A stretch of 30,433 bases of DNA from Planctomycetia bacterium (lineage in GTDB: Bacteria; Planctomycetota; UBA1135; GCA-002686595), in NCBI GenBank assembly GCA_005778045.1, contig SXKQ01000187.1:1-30433 (forward strand). Direction: 5' to 3'. The notes beneath the pieces were generated by a model. The model was not told the DNA's origin. It worked only from the letters and a program-made list of their open reading frames with translations, and ran no database searches. Position numbers and translations under genes: made by a program. Positions 1 through 7,689 of the stretch are shown here, in pieces (positions within the stretch are counted from its first letter, which is position 1; every line of letters begins with the position of its first letter).

Positions 1-1
1 C

Positions 2-1099
2 GAGGAAGAGGACGTGTTCGCCACTTGGGAGAAGGTGATGCGCGACACGTTCAAGGACGCCATGGGCATCGAGCTCTCGATCCCGTTCCCGCGCATGCGC
101 TGGGAGGAGTCCATGGAGCGCTTCGGCGTCGACAAGCCCGACCTGCGCTTCGGACTCGAGCTGCACGCCGCGGACGCGTGGGCCAAGTCGTGCGACTTCC
201 AGGTGTTCCGCTCCGCCGTTGAGTCGGGCGGCCGCGTGATGGGCATCACGGTCCCCGCGGCCCACAGCCTCTCGCGCAAGGACATCACCGAGCTCGAGGG
301 CGTGGTCAAGGGCATCGGCGCCAAGGGCCTCGCGTGGTGGAAGGCCGGCGCCGCCGGCGGCTCCGGTCCGCTCGCGAAGTTCTGCGCCACTCCTGAGGCG
401 GCCGCGTCGCTGATGGCGGCCATGGGCGCCGCGGAGGGGGACACGTGCCTCTTCATCGCCGACCGCAAGTCGCTCACGCGCAAGGTGCTCGGCGAGCTGC
501 GCAACCAGCTCGGGCGGCGCCTCGACCTGATCCCCAAGCCGAGCGAGCCGACGGATCCGGTCCAGTGGCGCTTCACGTGGGTCACGCACTTCCCGCTGTT
601 CGAGTGGGACGAGGACGCCGGCCGCTACTTCTCGGCGCACCACCCCTTCACCGCACCCGAGGACTGGAGCCTCGATGGGGCCCTAGAAGGCAAGCAGCCG
701 GATCTGGGCAAGCTCTCAAGCCGCGCCTACGACCTCGTGCTCAACGGCTGGGAGCTTGGCTCGGGCTCCGTGCGCATTCACCGCGCCGAGGTTCAGCAAA
801 AGATCTTCTCGATGCTCGGCATCGGCCCCGAGGATCAGCAGCGCAAGTTCGGCTTCTTCGTGGAGGCGCTCTCGCAAGGCGCCCCGCCGCACGCGGGGTT
901 CGCCCTCGGCCTTGACCGCACCAGCGCGCTCACCTTGGGCCTCGACAACATCCGCGAGGTGATCGCGTTCCCCAAGACCGCCTCGGCCGTGGACCTGATG
1001 TGCGATGCGCCCTCGCAGGTCGATCCCGAGCAGCTCGCGGAGGTGCACGTGCGCAGCGTGCTCCCGGCCCCGTCCGTACCCGCGAACCCGGTCTCCTAG
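2..1099 (+). CDS. aspS: Aspartyl-tRNA synthetase, C-terminal part (5' end outside window)
   Basis: Class II aminoacyl-tRNA synthetase that charges tRNA-Asp (or Asp/Asn in non-discriminating forms) in the cytoplasm. The frame is open from the window edge, so the N-terminal anticodon-binding domain and motifs 1 and 2 lie outside. Visible parts are the bacterial GAD insertion domain (HSLSRKDI and GAKGLAWWK segments), the WVTHFPLFEWDE and HHPFTAPED block, the GSGSVRIH block, and motif 3 read as GAPPHAGFALGLDR. Motif 3 usually reads G-x-PPHGG, so one Gly is Ala here. The GAD domain marks the bacterial rather than archaeal type. It lies 85 bp upstream of infC on the same strand, where thrS is the more usual neighbour. 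Identity is secure. Asp versus Asp/Asn specificity cannot be judged from this part. Confidence 0.95.
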   Translation, partial: EEEDVFATWEKVMRDTFKDAMGIELSIPFPRMRWEESMERFGVDKPDLRFGLELHAADAWAKSCDFQVFRSAVESGGRVMGITVPAAHSLSRKDITELEGVVKGIGAKGLAWWKAGAAGGSGPLAKFCATPEAAASLMAAMGAAEGDTCLFIADRKSLTRKVLGELRNQLGRRLDLIPKPSEPTDPVQWRFTWVTHFPLFEWDEDAGRYFSAHHPFTAPEDWSLDGALEGKQPDLGKLSSRAYDLVLNGWELGSGSVRIHRAEVQQKIFSMLGIGPEDQQRKFGFFVEALSQGAPPHAGFALGLDRTSALTLGLDNIREVIAFPKTASAVDLMCDAPSQVDPEQLAEVHVRSVLPAPSVPANPVS

Positions 1100-1174
1100 C
1101 GCGCCCTTGCCGCGCTGCGTATCCTCTTCACCCGTCCCGAGCCTCGAGCTCGCCTCGCCTTCCCGCCTGTAACC

Positions 1175-1187
1175 AAGGAGCTACGTG
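1175..1187 (+). promoter_or_regulatory. Ribosome binding site fixing the GTG start of infC
   Basis: AAGGAG at 1175-1180 lies 4 nt before a GTG at 1185. The protein from this GTG begins MSSRNFRVNRQIR, the expected IF3 N-terminus, so this start is preferred over longer in-frame options. Many infC genes use the rare AUU start for autoregulation. This one uses GTG. Confidence 0.7.
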
Positions 1188-1691
1188 TCGTCCCGCAACT
1201 TCCGAGTCAACCGCCAGATCCGCATCCCTCAGGTTCGCCTGATCGACGAGAAGGGGGAGCAGATCGGCATCATCTCCACGGACGACGCGCGCCGTCGAGC
1301 CGAGGAGGCGGGCCTTGACCTCGTCGAGGTCTCGCCCACGGCCGAGCCGCCGGTGTGCCGCATCCTCGACTTCGGCAAGTTCAAGTACGAGCAGCGGAAG
1401 AAGGAAAAGGGCGGCAGCAAAGGCCACGCAGGTGGCCTGAAAGAGCTGCGCGTGCGCCCGATGATCGACAAGCACGACCTCGACTACCGCATCAAGCAGG
1501 GACGCGGCTTTCTCGAGGAGGGCCACAAGGTGCAGGTGGTGTGCGTGTTCCGCGGACGCCAGATGGACCACCCCGAGCACGGTCATCGCGTCATGGCCGA
1601 AGTCGCGGAGGCCCTCGCCGACCTCTCGAAGATCGAGTCGCCGCCCAAGCTGCTCGGCAAGCGCATGACCATGCTGCTCGCCCACAAGTAG
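1185..1691 (+). CDS. infC: Translation initiation factor IF-3
   Basis: IF3 binds the 30S subunit, prevents 50S joining and proofreads start codon and initiator tRNA. The 168-aa protein has the normal length and two-domain layout. The N-terminal domain (about residues 1-75) carries NRQIRIPQVRLID and PPVCRILDFGKFKYEQ. A Lys-rich linker follows (about 67-80). The C-terminal domain (about 85-168) carries KELRVRPMIDKHDLDYR and FRGRQMDHPEHG. It heads the infC-rpmI-rplT order known from most bacteria. A terminator-like hairpin lies directly downstream at 1725-1767, so read-through into rpmI may be controlled. Confidence 0.97.
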   Translation: MSSRNFRVNRQIRIPQVRLIDEKGEQIGIISTDDARRRAEEAGLDLVEVSPTAEPPVCRILDFGKFKYEQRKKEKGGSKGHAGGLKELRVRPMIDKHDLDYRIKQGRGFLEEGHKVQVVCVFRGRQMDHPEHGHRVMAEVAEALADLSKIESPPKLLGKRMTMLLAHK

Positions 1692-1724
1692 CGGCGCGCG
1701 GGTCTAGGCAGCCCGATCCCACCG

Positions 1725-1767
1725 GTGCCCGCGGCGCCCCCTTCTGGGCCGCCGGGGCACTTTTTTT
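1725..1767 (+). terminator. Intrinsic terminator or attenuator between infC and rpmI
   Basis: GTGCCC (1725-1730) pairs with GGGCAC (1755-1760). The inner GC-rich arms can extend the stem with small bulges, and seven T residues (1761-1767) follow at once. This is the textbook intrinsic terminator layout, but it sits inside an operon that is usually co-transcribed. It may therefore separate rpmI-rplT from infC, or act as an attenuator under L20 control as known in other phyla. Position and form are seen; function is inferred. Confidence 0.65.
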
Positions 1768-1797
1768 CACTTTTCAGGCGCTTGGGGGGCGTCGGGC

Positions 1798-1825
1798 TTG
1801 CATGGCTCGCTCGGTTCGCTACTCT
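1798..1825 (+). promoter_or_regulatory. Possible promoter for rpmI-rplT
   Basis: TTGCAT (1798-1803) and TACTCT (1820-1825) are separated by 16 nt, just after the terminator at 1725-1767 and about 50 nt before rpmI. A promoter here would make sense if the terminator is efficient. The match is modest. Confidence 0.25.
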
Positions 1826-1848
1826 CTTTGGCCCTCCAAACACTCCAA

Positions 1849-1866
1849 GGGGCGGTTGCCCCGGAG
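1849..1866 (+). promoter_or_regulatory. Hairpin adjoining the rpmI Shine-Dalgarno
   Basis: GGGGC (1849-1853), loop GGTT and GCCCC (1858-1862) form a perfect 5-bp GC stem that abuts the GGAG ribosome binding site (1863-1866). GGAG lies 9 nt before the ATG at 1876. A structure touching the SD is a plausible site for translational control of rpmI-rplT, perhaps by L20. This is inference only. Confidence 0.35.
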
Positions 1867-1875
1867 ATGCTCCTC

Positions 1876-2070
1876 ATGCCCAAGCAGAAGTCCAAAAGCG
1901 CCGTCAAGAAGCGCTTCCGTATCTCCAAGAACGGCAAGGCCGTGTGTAGCCACCCTGACCGTGGTCACGGCCACGCTCCGTTCAGTGGCGAGACCGGTCG
2001 TCGCCTGCGCCGCCGCATGGTGCTCAACAAGACCTGGTCTGAGCTCGTGCGCAACATGATCGGAAAGTAG
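1876..2070 (+). CDS. rpmI: 50S ribosomal protein L35
   Basis: Small basic protein of the large ribosomal subunit. The start at 1876 gives a 64-aa protein beginning MPKQKSKSAVKKRFRI, which matches the conserved L35 N-terminus (MPKxKTKSAxKKRF). The in-frame ATG at 1867 would add only three residues and is less fitting. GGAG at 1863-1866 is well spaced for 1876. The rest (HPDRGHGHAPFSGETGRRLR and beyond) keeps the basic character but is diverged from the common HLLxxKxxKRKRxLR pattern. It is followed after 4 nt by rplT. Confidence 0.9.
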   Translation: MPKQKSKSAVKKRFRISKNGKAVCSHPDRGHGHAPFSGETGRRLRRRMVLNKTWSELVRNMIGK

Positions 2071-2074
2071 CCCC

Positions 2075-2446
2075 ATGGTCCGCTCAACCTACGGTCCCCC
2101 CAGTCGTCAGAAGCGCAACCGCCGTCTCAAGCTCGCCAAGGGCTATTGGGGTGGCCGTCACCGCCTGTGGCGCACCGTCTCGGAAACGCTGACGCGCGCC
2201 TGGGCCTACTCCACGGCCCACCGCCGCCTCAAGAAGCGCGACTTCCGCTCCATGTGGATCGTGCGCATCGGCGCGGCGTGCAGCATGCGTGGCCTGCCCT
2301 ACTCGCAGTTCATCGATGGCCTGAACAAGTCCGGCGTCGTGCTGAACCGCAAGCAGCTCGCAGAGCTCGCCATCCACGACCCGCTGGCCTTCGACAAGCT
2401 CGTCGAAGAGGCCAAGGGCGCCCGCGCCTCGGCCGTGCACGCCTGA
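2075..2446 (+). CDS. rplT: 50S ribosomal protein L20
   Basis: L20 binds 23S rRNA early in 50S assembly and in many bacteria represses its own operon by binding mRNA. The 123-aa protein keeps the family hallmarks: KLAKGYWGGRHRLWR near the N-terminus, RRLKKRDFRSMWIVRIGAA in the middle, then YSQFIDGLNKSGVVLNRK and LAELAIHDPLAFDKLVEEAK. The extreme N-terminus (MVRSTYGPPSRQKRNRR) departs from the usual MARVKRGxxxRxRHK. Its start lies 4 nt after the rpmI stop, consistent with translational coupling. Confidence 0.95.
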   Translation: MVRSTYGPPSRQKRNRRLKLAKGYWGGRHRLWRTVSETLTRAWAYSTAHRRLKKRDFRSMWIVRIGAACSMRGLPYSQFIDGLNKSGVVLNRKQLAELAIHDPLAFDKLVEEAKGARASAVHA

Positions 2447-2453
2447 GCGCCGC

Positions 2454-2470
2454 TTCCCGTAGCACGGGAA
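2454..2470 (+). promoter_or_regulatory. Perfect 7-bp hairpin after rplT
   Basis: TTCCCGT (2454-2460), loop AGC and ACGGGAA (2464-2470) form a perfect stem beginning 8 nt after the rplT stop. No T tract follows directly. It may be a processing or 3'-end stabilising structure, working with the second hairpin at 2490. Confidence 0.45.
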
Positions 2471-2489
2471 AGCTCGATTCGTTCTGATT

Positions 2490-2520
2490 ACGGCCCGGTT
2501 CTCCGGGCCGTTGTCATTTC
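2490..2520 (+). terminator. Terminator-like hairpin between rplT and pheS
   Basis: ACGGCCCGG (2490-2498), loop TTCT and CCGGGCCGT (2503-2511) form a perfect 9-bp stem. It is followed by an imperfect T-rich run (TTGTCATTTCT). It lies in the 131-bp gap between rplT and pheS and would end, or partly end, the ribosomal protein transcript before pheST. The weak T tract lowers certainty. Confidence 0.55.
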
Positions 2521-2577
2521 TGCCGTCGAACCCGACGGTCGCGACACGACGCGCAGCACTGCCCGTCCCACCCCAAC

Positions 2578-3657
2578 ATGACCCACGACGCAGCTTCCGT
2601 CCGAGCGCTCCTCGGCGAGATCCTCGCGGCGCTCTCGAGCGCGGCCGAGAGCGATGACACGCGCACCTTGAGGGAGCGTCTCGAGCGCTTCGTCGCGCTC
2701 TCCGACGATGCTCTCACTCCGGCCGTGCTGCTCGAGGCCAGCGCCGTGCCCCTTGGCGCGATGCGCATCTTTCCCAAGGAAGCGCGCGGGCTCGTGGGCT
2801 CGAAGGCCAACGCGATCAAGCAGGCTGCGGAGGCGGCGCTGGCCGTGGAAAAGGAAGCCGCGCTCGCCAAGGCTCTCGAGGCGCAGCGCTCGGGCGCGGG
2901 CTTCGACGCCACCATGCCGCCGCCGCGCCAGACCTGCGGCTCGCTGCACCCGATCACGCAGGTCACGCGCGAACTCGAGGACCTGTTCACCTCGATGGGC
3001 TGGACGATCCTCGACGGCCCCGAGGTCGAGACCGAGCACTGCAACTTCGACGCGCTCAACATCTCGCCGGACCACCCCGCTCGCGACACGATGGACACGT
3101 TCTGGGTCAAGACCCAGCCCGGCGCGCCGCGGCTTGTGATGCGCACGCACACCTCGACGGTGCAGGTGCGCGCCATGCGCCGCCTGCAGCCGCCGTTCCG
3201 CGCCATCGTGCCGGGCAAGGTGTTCCGCAACGAGGCCCTCGACGCGAGCCACGAGCACACCTTCCACCAGATGGAAGGTCTCGTGGTCGGCAAGCATGTC
3301 TCGGTGGGACACCTGATCGCCGCGATGAAGACCTTGCTGCGCGGCATCTTCGGGCGCGAGATCGAGATCCGCCTGCGTCCCGGCTACTTCCCGTTCGTCG
3401 AGCCCGGCTTCGAGCTCGACGCGCGCTGTCCGTTCTGCACGGAGGGCTGCAGCGTTTGCAAGCGCTCGACTTGGATCGAGCTCCTGCCCTGCGGCATGGT
3501 GCACCCCAACGTGCTGAAGGCCGGCGGCATCGACCCTGAGCAGTGGACCGGCTTCGCCTTCGGCCTTGGGCTCTCGCGTCTGGTGATGCTGCGCTTTGGC
3601 ATCGACGACGTGCGCCACCTGCTCGCCGGTGACGTGCGCTTCTTGGAGCAGTTCTAG
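2578..3657 (+). CDS. pheS: Phenylalanyl-tRNA synthetase alpha subunit
   Basis: Catalytic alpha chain of the alpha2-beta2 PheRS, which attaches Phe to tRNA-Phe. The 359-aa length is normal. Residues 1-115 form the N-terminal coiled-coil region that contacts tRNA. The catalytic core carries HPITQV, FDALN and HPARDTMDTFW, the motif RTHTSTVQVR, motif 2 in GKVFRNEALDASHEHTFHQ, and motif 3 in GFAFGLGLSRLVMLRFGI. A four-Cys element, C284-x2-C287-x3-C291-x2-C294, lies just before the WIELLPCGMVHPNVL block. Such Cys-containing loops occur in some PheS lineages and may bind zinc. The ATG at 2578 has no strong SD. pheT follows after 2 nt. Confidence 0.97.
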   Translation: MTHDAASVRALLGEILAALSSAAESDDTRTLRERLERFVALSDDALTPAVLLEASAVPLGAMRIFPKEARGLVGSKANAIKQAAEAALAVEKEAALAKALEAQRSGAGFDATMPPPRQTCGSLHPITQVTRELEDLFTSMGWTILDGPEVETEHCNFDALNISPDHPARDTMDTFWVKTQPGAPRLVMRTHTSTVQVRAMRRLQPPFRAIVPGKVFRNEALDASHEHTFHQMEGLVVGKHVSVGHLIAAMKTLLRGIFGREIEIRLRPGYFPFVEPGFELDARCPFCTEGCSVCKRSTWIELLPCGMVHPNVLKAGGIDPEQWTGFAFGLGLSRLVMLRFGIDDVRHLLAGDVRFLEQF

Positions 3658-3659
3658 CC

Positions 3660-6077
3660 ATGAAGATCAGCTACCGCTGGCTCGCGCGGCACGTCGACCT
3701 CTCGGGCACGACGGCCAAGGACCTCGCCAAGGAACTCACGCTCTCGACGGCCGAAGTCGAGGGTGTCGAGAGCTTCCTGCCGCACCTCTCTGAGGTGACC
3801 GTGGGCCACGTCGTGCATCGCGAGAAGCACCCAGATGCCGACAAGCTGTCTCTGTGCCGCGTCGACGTCGGGCAGGGCGAGCCGCTGCAGATCGTGTGCG
3901 GCGCTCCCAACGTGCGCGCGGGCCTCACCGTCGCCGTCGCGACGACGGGAACCACGCTGCCGGGCGACTTCAAGATCAAGAAGTCGAAGATCCGCGGCGT
4001 CGAGTCGAACGGCATGATCTGCTCCGAGCGCGAGCTCGGCCTCGGCGTCGAGCACGATGGCATCTGGGAGCTTCCGCAGGGCCTCACCGTCGGCGCGCGC
4101 CTCGGTGCGGCGCTCGGGATGGAGGACTGGGTGATCGAGATCGACAACAAGTCGGTCACGCATCGGCCGGACCTGTGGGGCCACCGCGGTATCGCCGCGG
4201 AAGTCGCCGCGATCCTGCGCCGCCCGCTCAAGCCTCTCGACCTCACGCTCCCGGGCACGGGCAACGGCGTCCCGTGCGCGGTCCGCATCGAGAGCGACGC
4301 GTGCTCACGCTACCTCGCGCTGCGCGTCGAGGGCGCGCGCGCGGCGCGCAGCCCGCTGTGGCTGAAGAGCCTGCTGCTCGCGGTGGGTCAGCGGCCAATC
4401 GACCTGCTCGTCGACCTGTCGAACTTCGTGATGCTCGACCTCGGGCAGCCCAACCACCTGTTCGATGCGCGCAAGATCGGCCCGCACGGGATCGTCGTGC
4501 GCAAGGCGCGCGCAGGCGAGAAGCTCAAGACGCTCGACGAGGTCGAGCGCAAGCTCGAGCCCTCGGACCTCCTCATCTGCAACGGTGACGAGCCCGTGGC
4601 GCTCGCCGGCATCATGGGGGGGGAAGGCTCGAAGGTGACGGACGATACGTCGCAGCTCGTGCTCGAGGTCGCGGCGTTCCACGCACCGACCGTGCGCCGC
4701 ACTTCTGCGCGCCTCGGACTCCGCACGGATGCGTCCGCGCGTTTCGAGAAGACGCTCGATCCGGAGCTTGTCCCGCTCGCAGCCGCTCACCTCGTGCGCT
4801 TGCTGCAAGCCGAGCAGCCCGAGGTGAAGCTCGGAGCGACCGCGACGGACGTCGGCAACTGGACCGGCGCGGCCAAGACGATCCGGTTGCGCGGTGAGCG
4901 CGTGCGCACGCTTCTCGGCGCAAATCTCGACGATGCCGCGATCACGGACATTCTGGTGCGCCTCGGTTTCGGCGTGACTCAGGACGGCGACGCCCTCGCG
5001 GTGCGCGTGCCCTCGATCCGCGGCACCAAGGACGTCACGATCGAGCAGGATCTCGTCGAGGAAGTGGGCCGCATCTACCGCTACGGCAACATCCCCGAGA
5101 TCCCGCTCGTGGGCATCCTCGTGCCGCCGCCGCGCGACGAACGCCGCCGCCTCGTGCGCCGCATCGAGGACCGGCTCGCGGGCAGCGCGCGCTTCCACCA
5201 GCAGATCAGCTACTCGTTCGTTCCCGATACGACAGTCGAGAAGCTGGGCCTGCTCGCCACGCCGCACGTCGAGGTCATGAACCCGATCACCGAGGGCGCC
5301 TCGCGCGTGCGACGCTCGGTCGTCGTCAGCCTGTTGCCGCTCATCGAGCCCAACCGCCGTCGTGCTGCCGACGTGCGGCTGTTCGAGCTCGGCAAGGGCT
5401 ACGAGCCGATCGAGGGTGGGGAGCCGCAGGAGCTCCACGAAGTTGCGCTCGTGCTCGCGCGTCCGCCGCGCAAGGCCCACGCGCGCTTCGACGATACTTC
5501 GCTCGCCGAGCTGCAGGGCGTGGTCGAGGATCTCGTGCGCTCGCTGGGCCTCGAGGGCTGCGTCTGGTCGCGCTGCGAGGCCGCTGCGAGCTGGGCACAC
5601 CCCGGTCGCGCGACCGCGCTGCGCATCGGCGCGCAGGTCACGCTGGTGGGGGAAGTTGGCGCGCTCGAGCCGGGAGTGGCCCGCGCGCTCGGCCTCACGG
5701 GAGAGATCGAGAGCGATGTCGCGCTCGCCCGCCTGTCGGTCGATGCACTGCTCGCGGCCACGCCCCGGGCGCGCCGCTACTCGCCGCTGGCCCAGTTCCC
5801 GGCGACGCGCGTCGACGTGGCCCTTGCGTTGCCCGCAGAGCGCGGCGCGGCGGAGGCCAAGGCCGCTCTGGAGCGCTGTGGAAAGGGCCTCGTGGCCGCG
5901 CTCGAGCTCTTCGACGTCTTTGAGGGCGAGCGCCTCGGCGCCGGCCGGCGCTCGCTGGCATGGCACGTGACTCTCTCGGCTCCGGATCGCACTCTCAACG
6001 ATGCCGACGTGAAGAAGTTCCTCGAGCGGGTCGAGCGCGAGGCGACGCAACTGGGCGGGGAACTGCGCCGGGAGTAG
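3660..6077 (+). CDS. pheT: Phenylalanyl-tRNA synthetase beta subunit
   Basis: Large structural and editing subunit of PheRS. The 805-aa length is typical. Domains in order are the N-terminal part (MKISYRWLARHVDLS), the EMAP-II-like tRNA-binding fold (about 40-150, with HPDADKLSLCRVDVG and IVCGAPNVRAGL), the B3/B4 editing domain (about 205-385, with LGQPNHLFDARKI), the B5 domain (about 405-475), the core catalytic-like domain, and the C-terminal FDX-ACB anticodon-binding domain (about 705-805, with FPATRVDVAL and LNDADVKKFLERVE). The start is 2 nt after the pheS stop, so the two chains are probably translationally coupled. No truncation is seen. Confidence 0.97.
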   Translation: MKISYRWLARHVDLSGTTAKDLAKELTLSTAEVEGVESFLPHLSEVTVGHVVHREKHPDADKLSLCRVDVGQGEPLQIVCGAPNVRAGLTVAVATTGTTLPGDFKIKKSKIRGVESNGMICSERELGLGVEHDGIWELPQGLTVGARLGAALGMEDWVIEIDNKSVTHRPDLWGHRGIAAEVAAILRRPLKPLDLTLPGTGNGVPCAVRIESDACSRYLALRVEGARAARSPLWLKSLLLAVGQRPIDLLVDLSNFVMLDLGQPNHLFDARKIGPHGIVVRKARAGEKLKTLDEVERKLEPSDLLICNGDEPVALAGIMGGEGSKVTDDTSQLVLEVAAFHAPTVRRTSARLGLRTDASARFEKTLDPELVPLAAAHLVRLLQAEQPEVKLGATATDVGNWTGAAKTIRLRGERVRTLLGANLDDAAITDILVRLGFGVTQDGDALAVRVPSIRGTKDVTIEQDLVEEVGRIYRYGNIPEIPLVGILVPPPRDERRRLVRRIEDRLAGSARFHQQISYSFVPDTTVEKLGLLATPHVEVMNPITEGASRVRRSVVVSLLPLIEPNRRRAADVRLFELGKGYEPIEGGEPQELHEVALVLARPPRKAHARFDDTSLAELQGVVEDLVRSLGLEGCVWSRCEAAASWAHPGRATALRIGAQVTLVGEVGALEPGVARALGLTGEIESDVALARLSVDALLAATPRARRYSPLAQFPATRVDVALALPAERGAAEAKAALERCGKGLVAALELFDVFEGERLGAGRRSLAWHVTLSAPDRTLNDADVKKFLERVEREATQLGGELRRE

Positions 6078-6078
6078 A

Positions 6079-6139
6079 GTTCGGGACGGGGGCTGGCCGA
6101 TCCAACCGGGCCCCCCGGCCCCGCCCCGGGCCCCCGAAC
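6079..6139 (+). promoter_or_regulatory. GC-rich inverted repeat just before the radical SAM start
   Basis: GTTCGGG (6079-6085) is complementary to CCCGAAC (6133-6139), and the intervening bases are very GC-rich and can fold further. The right arm ends 2 nt before the GTG at 6142, and no Shine-Dalgarno is visible. It has no T tract, so it is not a normal terminator. It may limit ribosome access or stabilise the 5' end. Confidence 0.3.
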
Positions 6140-6141
6140 CC

Positions 6142-7548
6142 GTGAAGATCGTCCTTATCAGCCCGCCATCCCCGAGCGAGTTCCGCGTCAGCCGCGGACT
6201 CATGGGCGGTTTCGGCATGGCGGTCAACCCCGGGCTGCTCTACCCGCCGATCGAGCTCGCCCACGTTGCGAGCGTGCTCGAGAGCGAAGGGCACGAAGTC
6301 GTGATCCACGACTCCGATGCGCTCGGGCAGGGTCCTGCGCAGACGCTGGCCGCCGTCTCGGCGCTCGCTCCGGCGTTCGTGGCGCTCGACAGCTCGAGCA
6401 CCTCGCTCGACCGCGACCTCGCGCTCGCCCGCGAATTGCGCGTGAAGCTGTGCGTGCCCATCGCCATTCTCGGCAGCCAGGTGACGTTCACGCCCGGCGA
6501 AATCTTCGCGCGGGACAACGTCGACTGTGTCGTGCGCGGCGAGCCAGAGCACACGGTGCGCGATCTCGTGCGACGAGTCGAGGCGGGGGAGAGTTTCGCC
6601 GGCGTCGAGGGCATCACGTGGAAGCGCCCCGACAGCGAGATCGTGCACGAGCCCGAGCGCGAGAAGCTCAAGGACCTCGACAGCCTGCCGCTGCCCGCGC
6701 GCCACCTGCTGCGCAACGAGCTCTATCGTTTCCCGGGCATCGAAGGCCCGATCACGACAGTCAAGAGCTCGCGCGGCTGCCCGCTCGACTGCTCGTTCTG
6801 CGGCTACACGCTCGCGCAGGGCCTGCGCTTCCGCTTCCGCAGCCCGGAGAGCGTGCTGCGCGAGCTCGAGGACATCGTGCGCGTGCACGGCGTGCACCAT
6901 GTCGTGTTCCGCGATCCGATCTTCACTACGCGCAAGGATCGCGTGCATGCGATCTGCGACGGCATTCTAGAACGCAAGCTCGACCTGAAGTGGCAGTGCG
7001 AGACGGCCGTGAAGGTGCTCGACAGGCCGCTGCTCGAGAAGATGGCCAAGGCCGGCTGCATGCACATCTCGCTCGGCGTCGAGTCGGGCAACGAGCTGAT
7101 CCAGCGCAAGCACTGCGGCTCCAAGCTGCTCGACCACGAGCAAGCCGTGCAGGTGTTCGCCGATGCGCGCGAGCTCGGCATCGAGACGCGTGCATTCTGC
7201 ATGATCGGATTCCCCGAAGAGACGTCCTCGATGGTCGAGGACACGCTGCGGCTCGTCGAGCGCTGCGATCCCGATCAAGTTCAGTTCTGCGCTGTCACCG
7301 CCTACCCCGGTACGCCGCTCTACAAGCTGCTGAAGGGCGAGCGCGACTTCGACTACGCGACCATGACCGGATTCAAGGCGCTCGAGGGTAACGAGCACAT
7401 GAGTGCGGCGCAGATCGAGGCCAAGATCCGCGAGGCCTATCGGCGGTTCTACCGCCGGCCGCGACGCATCGTGCGCGAGTTGCGCCACCCGCTGCGCCTC
7501 GCCAGCAAGGTCGCGCGCTACTTCACGCTGTTCCGGGCGCGGGCCTGA
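6142..7548 (+). CDS. B12-binding-type radical SAM protein
   Basis: The 468-aa protein has an N-terminal cobalamin-binding-like Rossmann domain (about 1-150, starting MKIVLISPPSPSEF, with ARDNVDCVVRGEPE at its end) and a central radical SAM domain. The 4Fe-4S ligands are C213-x3-C217-x2-C220 in SSRGCPLDCSFCGY. SAM-domain strands follow in HHVVFRDPIFTTRKDR, HISLGVESGNELI and CMIGFPEET. The short link LPLPARHLL between the domains is typical of the P-methylase/BchE-like superfamily. Such enzymes methylate or rearrange unactivated carbons, but the substrate cannot be read from sequence. It follows pheT by 64 bp and resembles the protein at 26695. GTG is chosen because the conserved strand starts there. 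Confidence 0.85.
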   Translation: MKIVLISPPSPSEFRVSRGLMGGFGMAVNPGLLYPPIELAHVASVLESEGHEVVIHDSDALGQGPAQTLAAVSALAPAFVALDSSSTSLDRDLALARELRVKLCVPIAILGSQVTFTPGEIFARDNVDCVVRGEPEHTVRDLVRRVEAGESFAGVEGITWKRPDSEIVHEPEREKLKDLDSLPLPARHLLRNELYRFPGIEGPITTVKSSRGCPLDCSFCGYTLAQGLRFRFRSPESVLRELEDIVRVHGVHHVVFRDPIFTTRKDRVHAICDGILERKLDLKWQCETAVKVLDRPLLEKMAKAGCMHISLGVESGNELIQRKHCGSKLLDHEQAVQVFADARELGIETRAFCMIGFPEETSSMVEDTLRLVERCDPDQVQFCAVTAYPGTPLYKLLKGERDFDYATMTGFKALEGNEHMSAAQIEAKIREAYRRFYRRPRRIVRELRHPLRLASKVARYFTLFRARA

Positions 7549-7689
7549 GCGAGAGCCTCCAGAGCGAAACACGGCGCTCGCACCAGACTCAGGGTACGAC
7601 AGCGGCGCGCGAGAATCCCCCGTGAGGGCGCCGTGCCAGTTCGTGCTGGGAGAGGTCTGCCGGCTGCGCAGCATGCCGCGCTCGACGAC
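7549..7689. other. Intergenic stretch between converging genes
   Basis: This holds the end of the converging minus-strand relic, whose last clearly family-like residues (SLQVLPP) are near 7710. The open frame continues to a stop at 7518 without family-like content. No RNA gene or convincing terminator was seen. Confidence 0.4.

Noticed and set aside
1100..1184. Promoter for infC (TATCCT near 1120)
   Set aside because: No matching -35 at a proper distance, so it was not listed as a feature.
4305..6227. 640-aa minus-strand open frame opposite pheT
   Set aside because: Shadow frame caused by high GC codon bias. The plus strand holds a complete PheT with all its domains, and the minus product has low-complexity Arg/Ala/Glu/His composition.
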